DNA from: Trametopsis cervina | Lineage: Eukaryota > Basidiomycota > Agaricomycetes > Polyporales > Irpicaceae | Assembly (NCBI GenBank): GCA_022385755.1 | Contig: MU278348.1 | Coordinates: forward strand, 1,927,470-1,991,469 | Reading direction: 5' to 3' | DNA: 64,000 nt | Part shown: positions 10,976 through 24,723 of the stretch, piece by piece | How positions within the stretch are numbered: position 1 is the stretch's first letter | How the letters are laid out: each line of letters opens with the position of its first letter | Notes under the pieces: generated by a model | What the model was told of the DNA's origin: nothing | Database searches by the model: none | Seen by the model: the letters and a program-made list of their open reading frames with translations, nothing else | Translations under genes and position numbers: made by a program

Positions 10976-13191
10976 TCACCATCGTATCCATTCACCGTAC
11001 ATGTTCGGCCGTTCGCCGCGTAGATACGCCTCGAACGTCCGTTTTAGCACCGCCGACCAGCTCAAGTCGTTGCCTGCTCCCGGCAGCATTCTTACTGTCT
11101 CATGCCCATAAGACGGAAAGCGAGGTCCAAGGTCGGGAAAATCCCGTGCCGGGTCGAAGGGCAGCCACCTATGAGCGCAAAGTAAGCTGCGGATCTCGTG
11201 GATCGATCCTCGCTGTGAGACACGGGAGACATACCAATGGTTATGATAATGATACATATACGCCCCTTTGAAGAACCCGTCGAACCCGACAGCTTCAGGC
11301 TGTGCACCGGTCTCCTGAACCGGTCTGAATAACTCTCCATACCTGGCAGTCGCGTCAACATCCCACCCATTACCATTAAAAACAAGAGACTCACGTCGCC
11401 AAGTGGGGCTGCGGCCCCCTCCCCTTCTCATACCCCTCCACCATCAACCACGCCGGGTCGAACAGAGCCACAGGCGCTTGCACCAGCAGTCCCCGCATCT
11501 CCGCGTCCTCAACATACCGCGACACTCTGATAGGATGGAACCCCATCCCGTTCTGGTGCGCTGTGCGCAGGAGCCACGTCCCGAGCGCGCTTCCGCGATG
11601 CAGACGGAGCACGGCGGTGTTGTATCGGTCGGGGAGGCGCGACCACCGGTAGGCAAACGCACTCGGGTAGCCCCACAGCTCGGACATGTCGCGCAGGAAG
11701 AGTAGGTCGACGTCGAGGTATATCCCGCCGTACTTGTGTAGGAGCACGAAACGGACGGTATCGGAGAAGGCGACGGACGCGGTGTCGTACAATGCGGGAG
11801 GAGAGGCGGGCGAACGTTTGGAGTGCGACCGTTTGGTCGGCCAGTCGTCATGTAGCTCGGGGGTGTCTTGTAGCATCTGCTCGCCGTTCCATACCTTGAA
11901 CTTGACGACGTCGCCGAAGCGTGGATGCAGGAACGGCGTCGCCCACTCATTCGCCGTCAATTCTGCCAGCATCACCCGCTCCCACTCGTTCGGGGCATGC
12001 GTATCGGCCCATGCACGTTGGTGGATCCATAGCCACAGTTGCGGTGTACATGCACCCAGAGGACGCTCGATAGCACGATCAAAGTGCAGCCCCAGGTTTT
12101 GTGTGTAGAGGAAGGATAGAATGGCCATGTACGGCTTGTCGGTGAACGCGCCTTCCCAGAACATGTGGAATATTCGCGGGTTGTCTGGGTCGCATGTTAG
12201 ATCGGTATTTGATGGTCTGCGTATGACCGGTAGAGGTAATTTGCTCTCGCCACTTGTCCATCGACGCGTCTCTTCATGGACGGCATGCACATCTTCGCGA
12301 ATGTCCGTCGGTCTCTCCCGCCGGGGGTGTAGTGTATAGATGTAGTCGCATCGCTCCCCGCAATCCGATGCGAAACTCCGCGTCGTGTTGTCCAGACCCC
12401 CGCCCTGACGCAAGAATTTGAGACACTCACGAACGGACTATAGAAATGCATTGAACATATACCCCTGCATACAAGTCACGAGCGCTCGCACCCACCTTCC
12501 CCTGCGAATAATCACAATAGTCCATGATCATGTCCATGTCTGCCGCGCTGCCTTGTTGTGGTCTAGGCGGATACGCACCCTGTTCTCTCCATTTCGCCTC
12601 CGCATGCGCTGGTCGGGCGTAAACCCTCTCCGGACCAACCCCCTCAGAGCCTCCAGGTGATGCGGTCGGGGGTCGTGCTGGATTTTGTGGAAGGTCCGAT
12701 GCACTCAAGTACTCAGGAAGCGTATCTGCACCGTCGCCCAATCAGCCACGCTTCCAAAGAGTAGTGGTTCACACAAACTCACCTATAGCCCCAGGGACGT
12801 GCCCGCTTTCCACCTCCCACTTCCATACTGCTCTCAAGTCCTGCGCGCCGAACACAAGCGTGACGGGCCTCATCACCCACTTGAAGGGCGGTAGCCATGT
12901 CTGCTCTAACGTCAGGTAGCGTTGGCGGAAGACGACCAGGAGGTACAGCGTCCCGACGAATCCGAGTATGAAGAGCCAGAGTCTTTGACGCGTCCCTGGG
13001 AGGACTTGAGTAATCGTTCTAGAGCATCGTGGCGTGTAAGTTGTCGCAAAGATCCACTCTGTACGCACAGAGGTCCAAACGTACCGTTGTTGGCCATACA
13101 GGCCCTGATACATAGGCGACCTGTTCCGTTTCCATATGCTACCATGTCGGTTGCGACTTGGCCAGATGGATTGCAGTAGCCTCTGCGCCAT
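10976..13191 (-). CDS. Type II membrane glycosyltransferase with DXD motif (Gly_transf_sug / GT32-like)
   Basis: Probably a Golgi sugar transferase using a nucleotide sugar; donor and acceptor are unknown. The N-terminus starts MAQRLLQSIWPSRNRHG and has one membrane anchor (LWLFILGFVGTLYLLVVF) after a short basic cytosolic part. A Pro-rich stem follows, then SVRECLKFLRQGGGLDN. The catalytic region contains NPRIFHMFWEGAF, FSDTVRFVLLHKYGGIYLDV with the DXD pair YLDVDLLF, and YNTAVLRLHRGSALG. Its end is FKGAYMYHYHNHW, then WLPFDPARDFPDLG, ending MYGEWIRW. An additional intron near 13,025-13,095 (donor GTACGT, acceptor CTAG) is in frame either way, so the N-terminal length is uncertain. Family assignment rests on the DXD and the YGGIYLDVD block. 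Confidence 0.85.
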
Positions 13192-13665
13192 CTAGTTTTA
13201 CGTCTCTTCGCATGAGAGAAGTCTAACACGCATAGACATGTGTCGGCGCCCAGTTATCCCACCCTGAGCAAGAAGCTTGCGGATTTAGTAAAGATATAGG
13301 ACATCATTGCCACGGACCACCACCGTCATTTGAGGCGTGTCAGCGAAGTAATTGCAGAGTACGAAGTTGAGTTGCTGAACGCGTGCTTAGACGGATCCGA
13401 TCCACATATATGCACCACACTGCCCATTTGACTCACCCTGCAGCTTATAGACACGCGATATTGGTTTGGACGTCTATGTTTATTTCTGCCACGACGGGAA
13501 TAGCGTGAAAAGCGCTAACATTAATTACATTGTCGTGTCGGTATCATGGTCACTTTTTATCTTTCCTCTATCCGCTGCAGAGCTGGGTAGTAGCAGTGAC
13601 TGAACTCATCGTACAATCTTTACTCGGTGCATCTGAACATCATGGAAGGCTAACAAAGGGGTCGT
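13192..13665. other. Gap between the glycosyltransferase start and pyruvate kinase end
   Basis: This contains the glycosyltransferase promoter and the pyruvate kinase 3' untranslated region. No TATA box, RNA gene or open frame of interest was seen. Confidence 0.4.
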
Positions 13666-16020
<2,355 letters not shown>

Positions 16021-16622
16021 CTCTAATTCTGTGTGGGGTGGGTTAGCTGGGTAGAAGGAGAGGGTGCGGAAAAGAGTAGCAGAGTAGTGGCTTTATATGC
16101 CGCAGAGATGGACGGCGGAGGTAGAGAGGCAGGTAGATGTCGAGCGATGGAAAGCGGCAATTTTTATAGACTGAGCGGCGGCGCGGCGCGACGGCCTATC
16201 TCGCCTCGCCAAGGGGTCTATCGATTGGGGCAGGCAACGGTGGATTTGGCGCACGTACCAGAACGGACGAACGTGTGATTCGCGGTGCAGATTCGTCTTG
16301 GATGCTTGGATGTAAGATATAGAGAGCGAGATGCTCGTCGATGCTGCTATTTGGGAGCTCAGCACTGTCTTGAACGCGAAAAAGAGCACAGAATATTTGG
16401 CGCAAAACACGTCCCACTCGCTCCTCGATCACTGGGGCCACCTCGCAGCCAATGGGAGAAAAGCAATACATAGCAATGATCTTAACTACAATCTTATCTT
16501 ATCGCCACAGACAGCCAACTTATGTACACAGGATAACAAGGCAAACAAGAAAACGACGAGAGCATTCAAACAACAAGCAAAGCAGAATCCGACACCACGA
16601 GCCGACCCCAGCCACCAGACCT
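16021..16622. promoter_or_regulatory. Pyruvate kinase upstream region with TATA box
   Basis: TATAAA on the minus strand (plus-strand TTTATA, 16092-16097) lies about 75 bases before the PYK1 ATG. Further upstream is a GC-rich patch near 16,170-16,210 and then A-rich sequence. The distal part is the 3' flank of the CSL gene. Nothing else was recognised. Confidence 0.6.
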
Positions 16623-19183
16623 CTAAATGACCCTCATCGTCCACCCGTGTAACCCATTATCAACGGCAGCAGCGGCTTGTGCAGCCGCCAACCAGTCCGT
16701 GTCCAGGCCCGCGCCCGCCCCAGGACCAGCCATCCCTGCGAGATCCATCGTCTGGAATACGTTCTCGCATGCTATCGCACGTCCAGAATGATACCCAACA
16801 CCGTCGTAGGGTCGCACAAATAACAGTGGCAAACTCCTTCCAGCTATCTGTGCTGTCTTGTCAGGCCTGATCGGCGGCTCGTTCGCGGTACCCTTGTCCT
16901 TCCTTGAGCGTTCTCCGCCGCCTGCTAGCTCCTCCGGCGTTGGAGGCTCCAAGTCGTCCTGAATCGATTTGAGTAGATCACCGATGGGCGGCATTTCTAC
17001 CTCCACGGTGGTATGGATAGCTGGGCCTGGTGCATACATCGCCAAATGCTGAATACTCCTAATTCCATGGTCGACCTCCTGCTCCCGCGCAACGCCGTCG
17101 GGCCCTATGGCTTGCACGAAAGGGGTCATAGCAGTACCCATATGGGGAGCCCCTGGTTGCCAATATTGGACAGGTAATGGCCCGACATTTCCAATGTAAA
17201 TATCGAGGGTCTGTCGACCATGGTGCTTGGGGTGTTCGTAGAAGAAGTTTGCGACAATCAGCTCCAGTTTGTTCCGGTCCGTCTTAAGAATAGGGGCCTG
17301 ATAGAGCGTAGGGAAAGGTGTGATAGGGAATTCAGGAGTGTTTGTACTCTGGTTGAAGGCGTCGAAGAACGTGTACTGGAACTTTGCTATAGCACGGTTG
17401 TTAATCGGGCGGTAACGAAAAATTAAGCAAGTCGACACATACATATCCCGACAATCGTCCAGCATAGATAATCGTCTACCTCATCGGTGACGATCCTATG
17501 GCCGTCTTTCACTTCTTCCCTAACTCGGGCGGCCTGGTACATGAGAGGGTGAGCCAAAGGAGCAGTGTTTGGAAGTCCAGGTGCCGGCGGGACCGCCGGG
17601 ACAGATCCAGGAGGAGGGCCAGCGGCAGATAGGTAATGGTGCGATCCATCGGGATTAACCCTCAGCAAAGCAATCTTCTGCATCTGGCTGACGGGACCGC
17701 CGTCATCGGGTACGACACGCCCCTTGTCGACTTTCCGAATCTGGAGCAGTCCTGACTGTGTACCGGTAGTTTGATCAACCAGCATGATCTCACTGCCGTA
17801 AGTAACCGGGTTGGGACCTGAAGTTGCACAAGATTGATGGCGCAAGCGGTGTGATTAACGGTGAGGAACGACAGGGTCACGTGGTCACTTACCAAGGGCA
17901 GGTGGCGGGTCACCCTGTGAAGAGCGGACGACGTTGACGGTGAACGCAGACCAGTTGTTGTTGCTCGCACATATTGCGCCTCCATCGACGGTCATGTACT
18001 TTGTGCGAACAGTCTGAGAATTTATGCGATTGAATAACGAGACGGGGCCGCCGGCAAGAATGCACGACGCGATGTTACGCGTTTTCGCGGTCTTCTTCGA
18101 GGGTTTTGATATGATTGTGACAGGGGCCGACTCAAAAGATGCCCAGACGCGACCAGGGCCCGGTTCAGTACCGTCTGTAGGTGCTGGTGGCGGTTCCGCA
18201 ATATCGAGGGAAAGCTGAAAGCTTTTCGATTTAGCAGAACCTGTAACGTGCAGGAATTTGAAGTTCGCAGACAGGTTGTGGTCGACGGGTGCGCGTTGTT
18301 CCAGAGACCTTTCTCTGCCCTCGGACACTACAGTCATAGAAAGTTGCTGCTGCTTCATGTTCCACAATGGTCCTTCGATGTGGACCACCGGCGGTGGACA
18401 GAGGAACCGTTTCTCCGTTCCATAGGACTTCTGCGCCACCGCCGCATGCAGACACAGAACTGTAGTCATAGGTCGAAGGCGGGCAGGGTTTTGGGAGACA
18501 TGTTCGCGCAAAACGCGTCTAATCTTGTTGTTGGCGTCATCTAACCCTGATGCATCCAGTTTGCGCTTTGATGATGTCCTGGGCTATTGGGCAAATCGGA
18601 GACCGGTCTGAGCATGGGCTTTCCTGGAACTGGTGAACACTCACCGCAATAGCGGGTGGAGGACCAGGTAACGCACCATGCGTTTCTCGAGGCGGGTGGC
18701 CTGACATACTGGGAGACCATGCAGGTGGGGGAGAATGTCCGTTGACGCTTGGAGCCGGTGACTTCGCGGAAGCTAGGATGGATTGGATGGAGTTCACTGG
18801 CTGACTTGACGGCGTTGAAGAGGATGACATAGAGGGGCCAGCGTGCTGATAGTCGTCCTGACGAGGCAGTTCAGATGTATGGACCTATAACGCGTTGGTG
18901 AGCTATGGAAATGCAAATCATGGAGGGTAATTACGATAGATTCGAGGGTGGCTGCCGAATGGGGCGAGTTTGAGCGCGACAATTGGTGCGGATCCGTTGA
19001 AATTGGCGGCAAGAAATGGTCGTCTGGAGCAATACCAGGCGTCGAGCCCATAGGTAGGTGGAGGTGGGAGGGTGGAGGACCAGGGAGGAAGACGGGATAT
19101 GGATTCATGAGGGATGTATCTCGTTCCCACGCAAGAGCAATCGACTGTGGGAACTTGGTGGGAGGAGTGTGGGAAGAGCCCAT
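16623..19183 (-). CDS. CSL-family (CBF1/Su(H)/LAG-1) transcription factor
   Basis: Sequence-specific DNA-binding protein of the CSL family; in fungi these act without Notch and in fission yeast affect cell adhesion and cell-cycle events. A Pro/Ser-rich N-terminus is followed by the first DNA-contact block, LCLHAAVAQKSYGTEKRF with LCPPPVVHI. The beta-trefoil block reads CILAGGPVSLFNRINSQTVR and TKYMTVDGG. Then come GSEIMLVDQTTGTQSGLLQI, KIALLRVNPDGSHHYL, WTIVGISKFQYTFFDAF and the C-terminal Ig-like part (TLDIYIGNVGPLPVQYW), with a low-complexity end. The start is uncertain: MGSSHTPPTKFPQ at 19183 is chosen, but MPAPYKES at 19219 and MNPYPVFLP at 19108 are in the same frame. A TATA-like box at 19202-19207 lies so close upstream that the real start may be the inner one. 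Confidence 0.88.
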
Positions 19184-19201
19184 AATCGTGGGAACGCTCT
19201 C

Positions 19202-19207
19202 TTTATA
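19202..19207 (-). promoter_or_regulatory. TATA box upstream of the CSL gene
   Basis: TATAAA on the minus strand, only 19 bases before the ATG at 19183. If transcription starts about 30 bases downstream of it, translation would begin at the inner ATG at 19108. Confidence 0.4.
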
Positions 19208-19469
19208 CGGCGCGGGCATGTGACACATCCGCCTGTCACATGCGTCACATCAAGCAATCATCTCCGGTTTGGTGACTTTCTACAAGAACATCCCGTACAG
19301 CTTGTTACGACATTGTACGTGAAAAACAGATTCTATGTCATATCAGCATACAAAACGTTCTTCTACGATACACACACCACTTCCAATACAGTTCTATACG
19401 CCGCGTAAGACTCTTTTGAAGAGAAATAACCCTAATAAACTTCACAACTCGAAAGAGCGGCGCATCTAC

Positions 19470-20329
19470 TTAGATTGAAAGATAGTCGAGCACCAGACTG
19501 ACCCCCTGAGATAAGATAGCCGGCCAAGAGCCAGCTTCCTCGTACTTTTCCGCTGTTGCATCTTCGACCGGGGAAAACAGCGCGCCAGAACCGTCAATAT
19601 TGGTCGGAGGAGACGATATGTCCGCGTGTGCCTGCCGCAAAGCCGCCAGGGACTTGTAGACAGCATCGTCGTCAAGTGGGTTGTCTTCGCAATACGGCGA
19701 CAGCAGTCGGTCGTAGCCCACTGCCTTTGCGTCCCCTTGGCTCTGACCTTTCAAGTCCATGTACGACGAAAATAGGTCGGCTGCAAAGCGACAAGGGTAT
19801 GTCAGGGTCGGAAACCATGGAACATGCGAAGCATTGCACGCAGGCCGTCACATGGATAAGCTTGACGGGTCTGGGAAACGAGCAACTCACATCGCAAAGA
19901 TAATATCCCCAATTTGTCCTCCTGCAGAATCATCTCACCCGTCCTAAGGTCTTCTGTTCTGTCGAACATCACATGCGACAATATGGTCTCATCATCTTCC
20001 TCGAACTCGTTCTCTCTGATGAGGTCCTCCTGAATGGCAGCTTCATCATTGCGCAGCCACCCCCACTCAGTATCTGGGCGGTCAGGTGTAGTCGTCGACA
20101 ACTGGGGAGGGAAGAAGCCGCCGAGGCTGAATGGGTCCTCCCTATCTGTGCGGGGGGTTTGATGACCGGAACGAGAGGAGGAGGATGTGAGTTCTGTCAA
20201 AGCCAAACTGGTGCGGTGACGGGGGATAAGAGGGCGACCCTGAGCAGTTGTTTTTGAACCGCCCGGAACCAAGAAGGGTTGCGCGGGTGCAACGTGTGAT
20301 GTAGACTTGGAACGTGGTAAGTTGGACAT
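19470..20329 (-). CDS. Unrecognised acidic, Ser/Pro-rich protein
   Basis: I do not recognise the family. Two exons join in frame: the first ends ILSLR plus T, and after a GTGAGT...GCAG intron the second starts CC, giving SDLFSSYMDLKGQ. The start MSNLPRSKSTSHVAPAQ was preferred over longer upstream frames because a TATATAA box lies 63 bases before it. The protein has a basic, Ser/Thr-rich N-terminus (SLALTELTSSSSRSG). The acidic middle (IQEDLIRENEFEEDDETIL) has the look of a conserved docking segment, followed by RTGEMILQEDKLG. A second conserved-looking part reads YDRLLSPYCEDNPLDDDAV. It ends GVSLVLDYLSI. No membrane helix or signal peptide. The acidic segments suggest a regulatory or protein-binding role, but no function can be assigned. 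Confidence 0.7.
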
Positions 20330-21203
20330 GGCTGGCGTAGGAGTCCAAGACGAAAGTAATGGGGAGGGGGGAATAAGCTTGGGGGCCCGCGTTATATACC
20401 ACGCGTTAGACTGCAAGTGAATTGAATTGAAGGAGCGGGTGTTTGTTCGGCAGTCCCGTAGCGCAATAGGGGCAGGCAGCGTCTGGACGAAAACTTGAGA
20501 GGACCTGGACACAGAATATCTGGGCGAAAGTCCTTGACTACGCAAGATGCAGAATGAAAATCACAGCAACTAGTAGCGGTCGTCCTCGCGTGGCCCGAGG
20601 GTATAGAGAAAGAGAGGGACGTAAAGAAGAGACTATAACGTTCGGTGGTGTGTTGGTCCCGTGAGCGTCGAGCTACAAGATGACATGGAGTTCAGTGATC
20701 CATTACGGGCTTGTTTAGTCTCACTCGAGATCGACCCGCGCCCGATCCCCGATCGGGTTTCATAGACGCATCAACCCGCCATTGCTCAAACAGGCGCCCA
20801 CATATCGCGTCAGCAGGGCGGGTGTGAAGGTATGCATAGAATGGTCGTGCAATGAGTACTGTCTACAACAGCGTTCGTGCTAAACGTAGGGGGCATGCAT
20901 CGGAGAGATATGGAAACTACGTGAGACTAGTAAATATGTGTTGTATGTTCAAGTCCGTGAGATGTGTGCGTGCAATCAAGAAAATCCACTACGTACTGCT
21001 AATACTTGATCGAATAAAAGTGAGATGAGGGGGAAGGTGATGATGATGGTGTGCATATGGGGAACGGTGTGCTAGTACATATACACCCGTGAGTTCACCA
21101 ACCGCGAATGATCGAAAGTCCTTGTCCGAAAAGTCCATTGAAGATGAGATATCGCTGTCATGTGGCTGGCATTACAATTATGCAACTCGCGCTCGCTGCG
21201 AGC
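20330..21203. other. Gap with TATA box of the acidic-protein gene
   Basis: TATATAA on the minus strand (20392-20398) belongs to the downstream acidic-protein gene. The rest, 20,550-21,203, holds no convincing frame; it includes a GATGATGATG-type short repeat near 21,035 in the likely 3' untranslated region of the DUF4203 gene. Confidence 0.45.
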
Positions 21204-24139
21204 TCAGTTAATAGGGTCGCGCCCCGGCATGCCCGACATCCTCCTACTCTCACGAGAAGGACGCTCCTGCACCGAGTCAGGGAATGGAACACCCGAGCGG
21301 CGTCTCGAGGACGACTCTTGCTGAGACCTAGAGCCAGAGCGGTCGCGTGGTCCGAGCCCAAGCTCGACGTCCTCGATGTGGTTCTTCTGCCAGTCTTCCA
21401 CCTTCATCATCGACATTCGCTTCGACGATCTGTCCAGGCTGCGAGGCTGCGCAGCTGCAAGCACGTCGGCGCTCAACGTTCTCGAATGTCCGCGTGCCTT
21501 CGGGTCGTCGTTCAGCGAGATGGACTGCCTGGCCGCATCACCGGACTTGCGCTGCTTCTCCTGCTCCTTCGCCTGCTTGTTCGCGGCAGCGGCGCGTTCA
21601 GCCTGGCGTCTCGTTACGAGTTGTTTCTCCTGCTCCTTTGCGCGCTCCCATCGACTCTTGGCCGCCTGAACTTCCGCATGCTCCTTCTCGGCTTGAGTGA
21701 TAGGCTGCTGAAGCTTGTTCAGATGTTCCCGATGACGGTTCTCCAACTCCTCGAATGACAGCACCCGCGTTGAGTCAGGGCGAGCCTGAGGCTGCGAGGG
21801 AGAGACGGCGCGGTTCTGTGGAGGAAGGATGACACCAGGCGCGTAACTACCTTGCGAGTCCGATTTCTTGTGAAGCTGAGGGCGCAAAGCGATCGGTAAG
21901 TCATCCGGAGATCTGACCCTAGGTGGGGCATTGGAATGCCTCCTTGTCTTGCTCGAATCAGGAGGCGACTGGGGTTCAGCGGTAGAACCTGCGACGGGAG
22001 AGAGACGACCAAAGGACAACGAGCTCTCCCTGCGCTGCCGTTGAAGTAGCGCCTCCGTGACGGCAGAGGGTACAGCGATGCGGGGTTTCGGGCTAAGCAA
22101 AGGCATAGGCGTCGTCGGAATCGGGGCAGATACACCGGACGGCGGCGTCAAGAGCTTGCGCTCCTGTACGTACGCGTCCCATCCTTCTTCCTTCTGCAGC
22201 GGGACGCTCGTGGGTCTAGTAATGCCACCTGCAATGCTTTCCCGGTTCAGGAGGTCCAGTGAGTGTGTTCGTGAACGAGAGTCGTTAGCTTTGGGCCGTA
22301 GGTGAGAGGAGCCGATCAGCGGGATCGATCCTAGGTCCTGACTGAGTGTGCGACGTGACGCAAAGGACGGACGGCGAGAATCGTCCGAGGTCGACGGGGC
22401 AGGTGTCTCCGATTTGAGGATCTGGAGTGATTGGCGAATAGTCTGGATCTCTGTGAGCAGTTTCTCCTTCTCCTTCAGGTCCTCGATGTCTTGCAGCAAG
22501 GACATCGCGCCGGAAGAGTTACGAGGTCTTCCTTCACTTGCCTTGCGTTCAATCATCGTGCCGTCCGCTGCGAGGTAATTCTGGGGAACGTCAGATTCCA
22601 GATCATGGCCGAGGTCAAGCGCAGGAAGGGCGCCAGGGGATTGTCTGCCTTCGATGGGGGTCGAGAGCATCAGGCTCGAAACGCCGGACTGGTGACGAGC
22701 ACGAGAGTTAATGCCCGACAACGACAGTGTCGAGCGCCGTTTCTCGTCCAGATCAGGTGAGCCGACGGCTGTCTCGGTGTCCTTGAGGAATGCACTCGAT
22801 AGCGCACTGTCTTGGCGTCCATGCTTCCCAAGAGCAGGGTGCTCAAGCTCCCAGCGTGCTCGTTCTTCATCCACGCTCGCGAACCGGTCGGCAGCACGAG
22901 CTTCTTGGTCTTCATCCAAACGTGCCTGTTCGGCCTTGATCTCGGCAAGCTTCCGCTGGAGAACCTTGAGAATCCGTAGTTGGAGCGCGATTCCCATGAG
23001 GGCGACGGCTCCAAGCAGACCCAATTCAATTTCCATCGTCTGGGAGACCGGGAACTGGATGCCCAATTTTTGGTACCGAGTAAAGAGGGAGGTGAAACCT
23101 AGATTCCAAATGTAGAACTGGGGGATTTGTCAACGTTGGACACACGACAGAATGAAATATTGGTTGATATGCGCACCTCTTTCACACCAGCCGTGGAAAA
23201 GCAGTCTACACCGAGCATGAAAGCCGTCGCACCTACGAATGCAGTGGAGATAATGATGATATAGTAGTGGAGAGCTTTGACGGTGCACAAGACGAAACCG
23301 ACAACGGCGCATCCTGTACGAGTAACGTCAGAATAGATGGAGCCGCATGAGAGTATCGATACGTACCAAGATACATAATCCACCGGAGACCAACCGGATG
23401 AATAAGACCACCGTCACGGAAGCACTGTATCCAAAGACCGAAGGCCAAGCCACCCCATGCACCAATGAAATACTTGGTTGCTTGCCAGAAGAATATTGTG
23501 ATGCCACCACCTACGACTCCAGCAACTGTGCAAGCCAGAACGAACAGACCACGAAGTGTCTTGCTAGGCGGATTGACGGCCTGCAGAACGCCAAACTTCA
23601 AGATAAGGGATAAACAAACCAGCGATAGGGTGTAGAATCCGATGAGAAAGAAAGACGTCCTGAGAGAAAACCTGTATCAGCCATGCGCCAACTCCAAGAT
23701 ATGCGTATGCAACTCACCATCTGTTCTTGTGACCAAGGAAGGCGCTAGGAATGCCTGTCAGGATCAGTATCGCACCGAGTACACCAAATCCAGCGTCGAG
23801 CTTCGTATCCAACCGACGAGGGTCCGGAGGTGCTGAAGAGGTCGCACTGGGAGCAGCGCTTGTGCTCGAGCTCGGGGTCGCCGAGGGGGTGACAGTGACA
23901 TTGAACACGAACGGGACCACAGTGCTGACCTGAATCGCTCTGCCTCCGCTGCTGATAGTCGTCTGTACAGTAGCTGAACCTGTAGTGAGGGAGAGGGAAG
24001 CCGAAGGTGTTTGGGAAGGTGTCGAGGCGGAGGAGGTGGATGAGGGACTGTTCTGGGCGGCGGCGGGGTGCGCAAGGAGGGCAACGAGGAAGAGGGCCGT
24101 GAGGGTCGTTGCCCACGACCGAGCACGTCGTGAGAACAT
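21204..24139 (-). CDS. DUF4203/TMEM198-like multispan membrane protein with long coiled-coil tail
   Basis: A secretory-pathway membrane protein of roughly 950 residues; function unknown. It starts MFSRRARSWATTLTALFLV with a signal peptide ending AHPAAAQ. A Ser/Thr-rich luminal or extracellular stretch with an immunoglobulin-like bias follows. Then come seven or so hydrophobic helices: LDAGFGVLGAILILTGIPSA, IGFYTLSLVCLSLIL, GLFVLACTVAGVVGGGITIF, FIGAWGGLAFGLWIQ, GCAVVGFVLCTVKALHYYII, AFVGATAFMLGVDCF and LGLLGAVALMGIALQLRILK. This is the TM7S3/TM198-like domain. The remaining two-thirds is cytosolic, Ser/Arg-rich and disordered, with coiled coils (LAEIKAEQARLDEDQEARAA; KEHAEVQAAKSRWERAKEQE). 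Several exons in the membrane half; the tail is one long exon. Fungal members exist, but the long tail is the unusual part. Confidence 0.82.
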
Positions 24140-24198
24140 GACAGGCGGTGAGGGGAGGGGGAAAAGGGAGGAACTAGGCAGGAAACCGGAGGAAAGAC

Positions 24199-24204
24199 TT
24201 ATAT
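24199..24204 (-). promoter_or_regulatory. TATA-like box of the DUF4203 gene
   Basis: ATATAA on the minus strand, 60-65 bases before the ATG at 24139. A weaker match than the boxes of other genes here. Confidence 0.35.
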
Positions 24205-24723
24205 CGACACACACATCTGAGACAGAGACCTGGACGTGCTAAATATTCATGAGCCCCGGGGCAGCCTCAGCTTAGCCTGCGAACATCGAAGGACGCCCGC
24301 CTCTTCTAGCGGCTCACTGTCACACGAGACGTCACCGTCACCGTCACTCGTCACGTTAGCCATGCTCTCGGGCAGATGGGACACTGAGTTTCGTGATGGT
24401 CGTACTCACCTGCTGTTCGTCAATTCTTATCGTCCATTCAACAAACGAGACACTGCATTTTCCAGCCCGCTGACATGGCCCCATACATTTCCATACACAT
24501 GCTGATCTACCCTGGAAAACAGACCCGGTCTTGTTCCACTCACACATCCTGTCCTCAACAATCGAAAGCTCTCCATCTGTTCAAGTGTTGCGGCCTGAGA
24601 CATGACCACCCTCGGCGCATCATCCGTGATGTCCGTAGTCCGCACTGCGTATCATTATATATATAGGCGCAGCATCGCACCTCCCGGGCAGCATTGACCG
24701 TGTGAACAGGGTTGAACGGGGTG

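Noticed and set aside
21108..21758. Plus-strand frame of 216 codons over the DUF4203 tail
   Set aside because: Antisense shadow of a Ser/Arg-rich coding exon; no start context, no recognisable domain.
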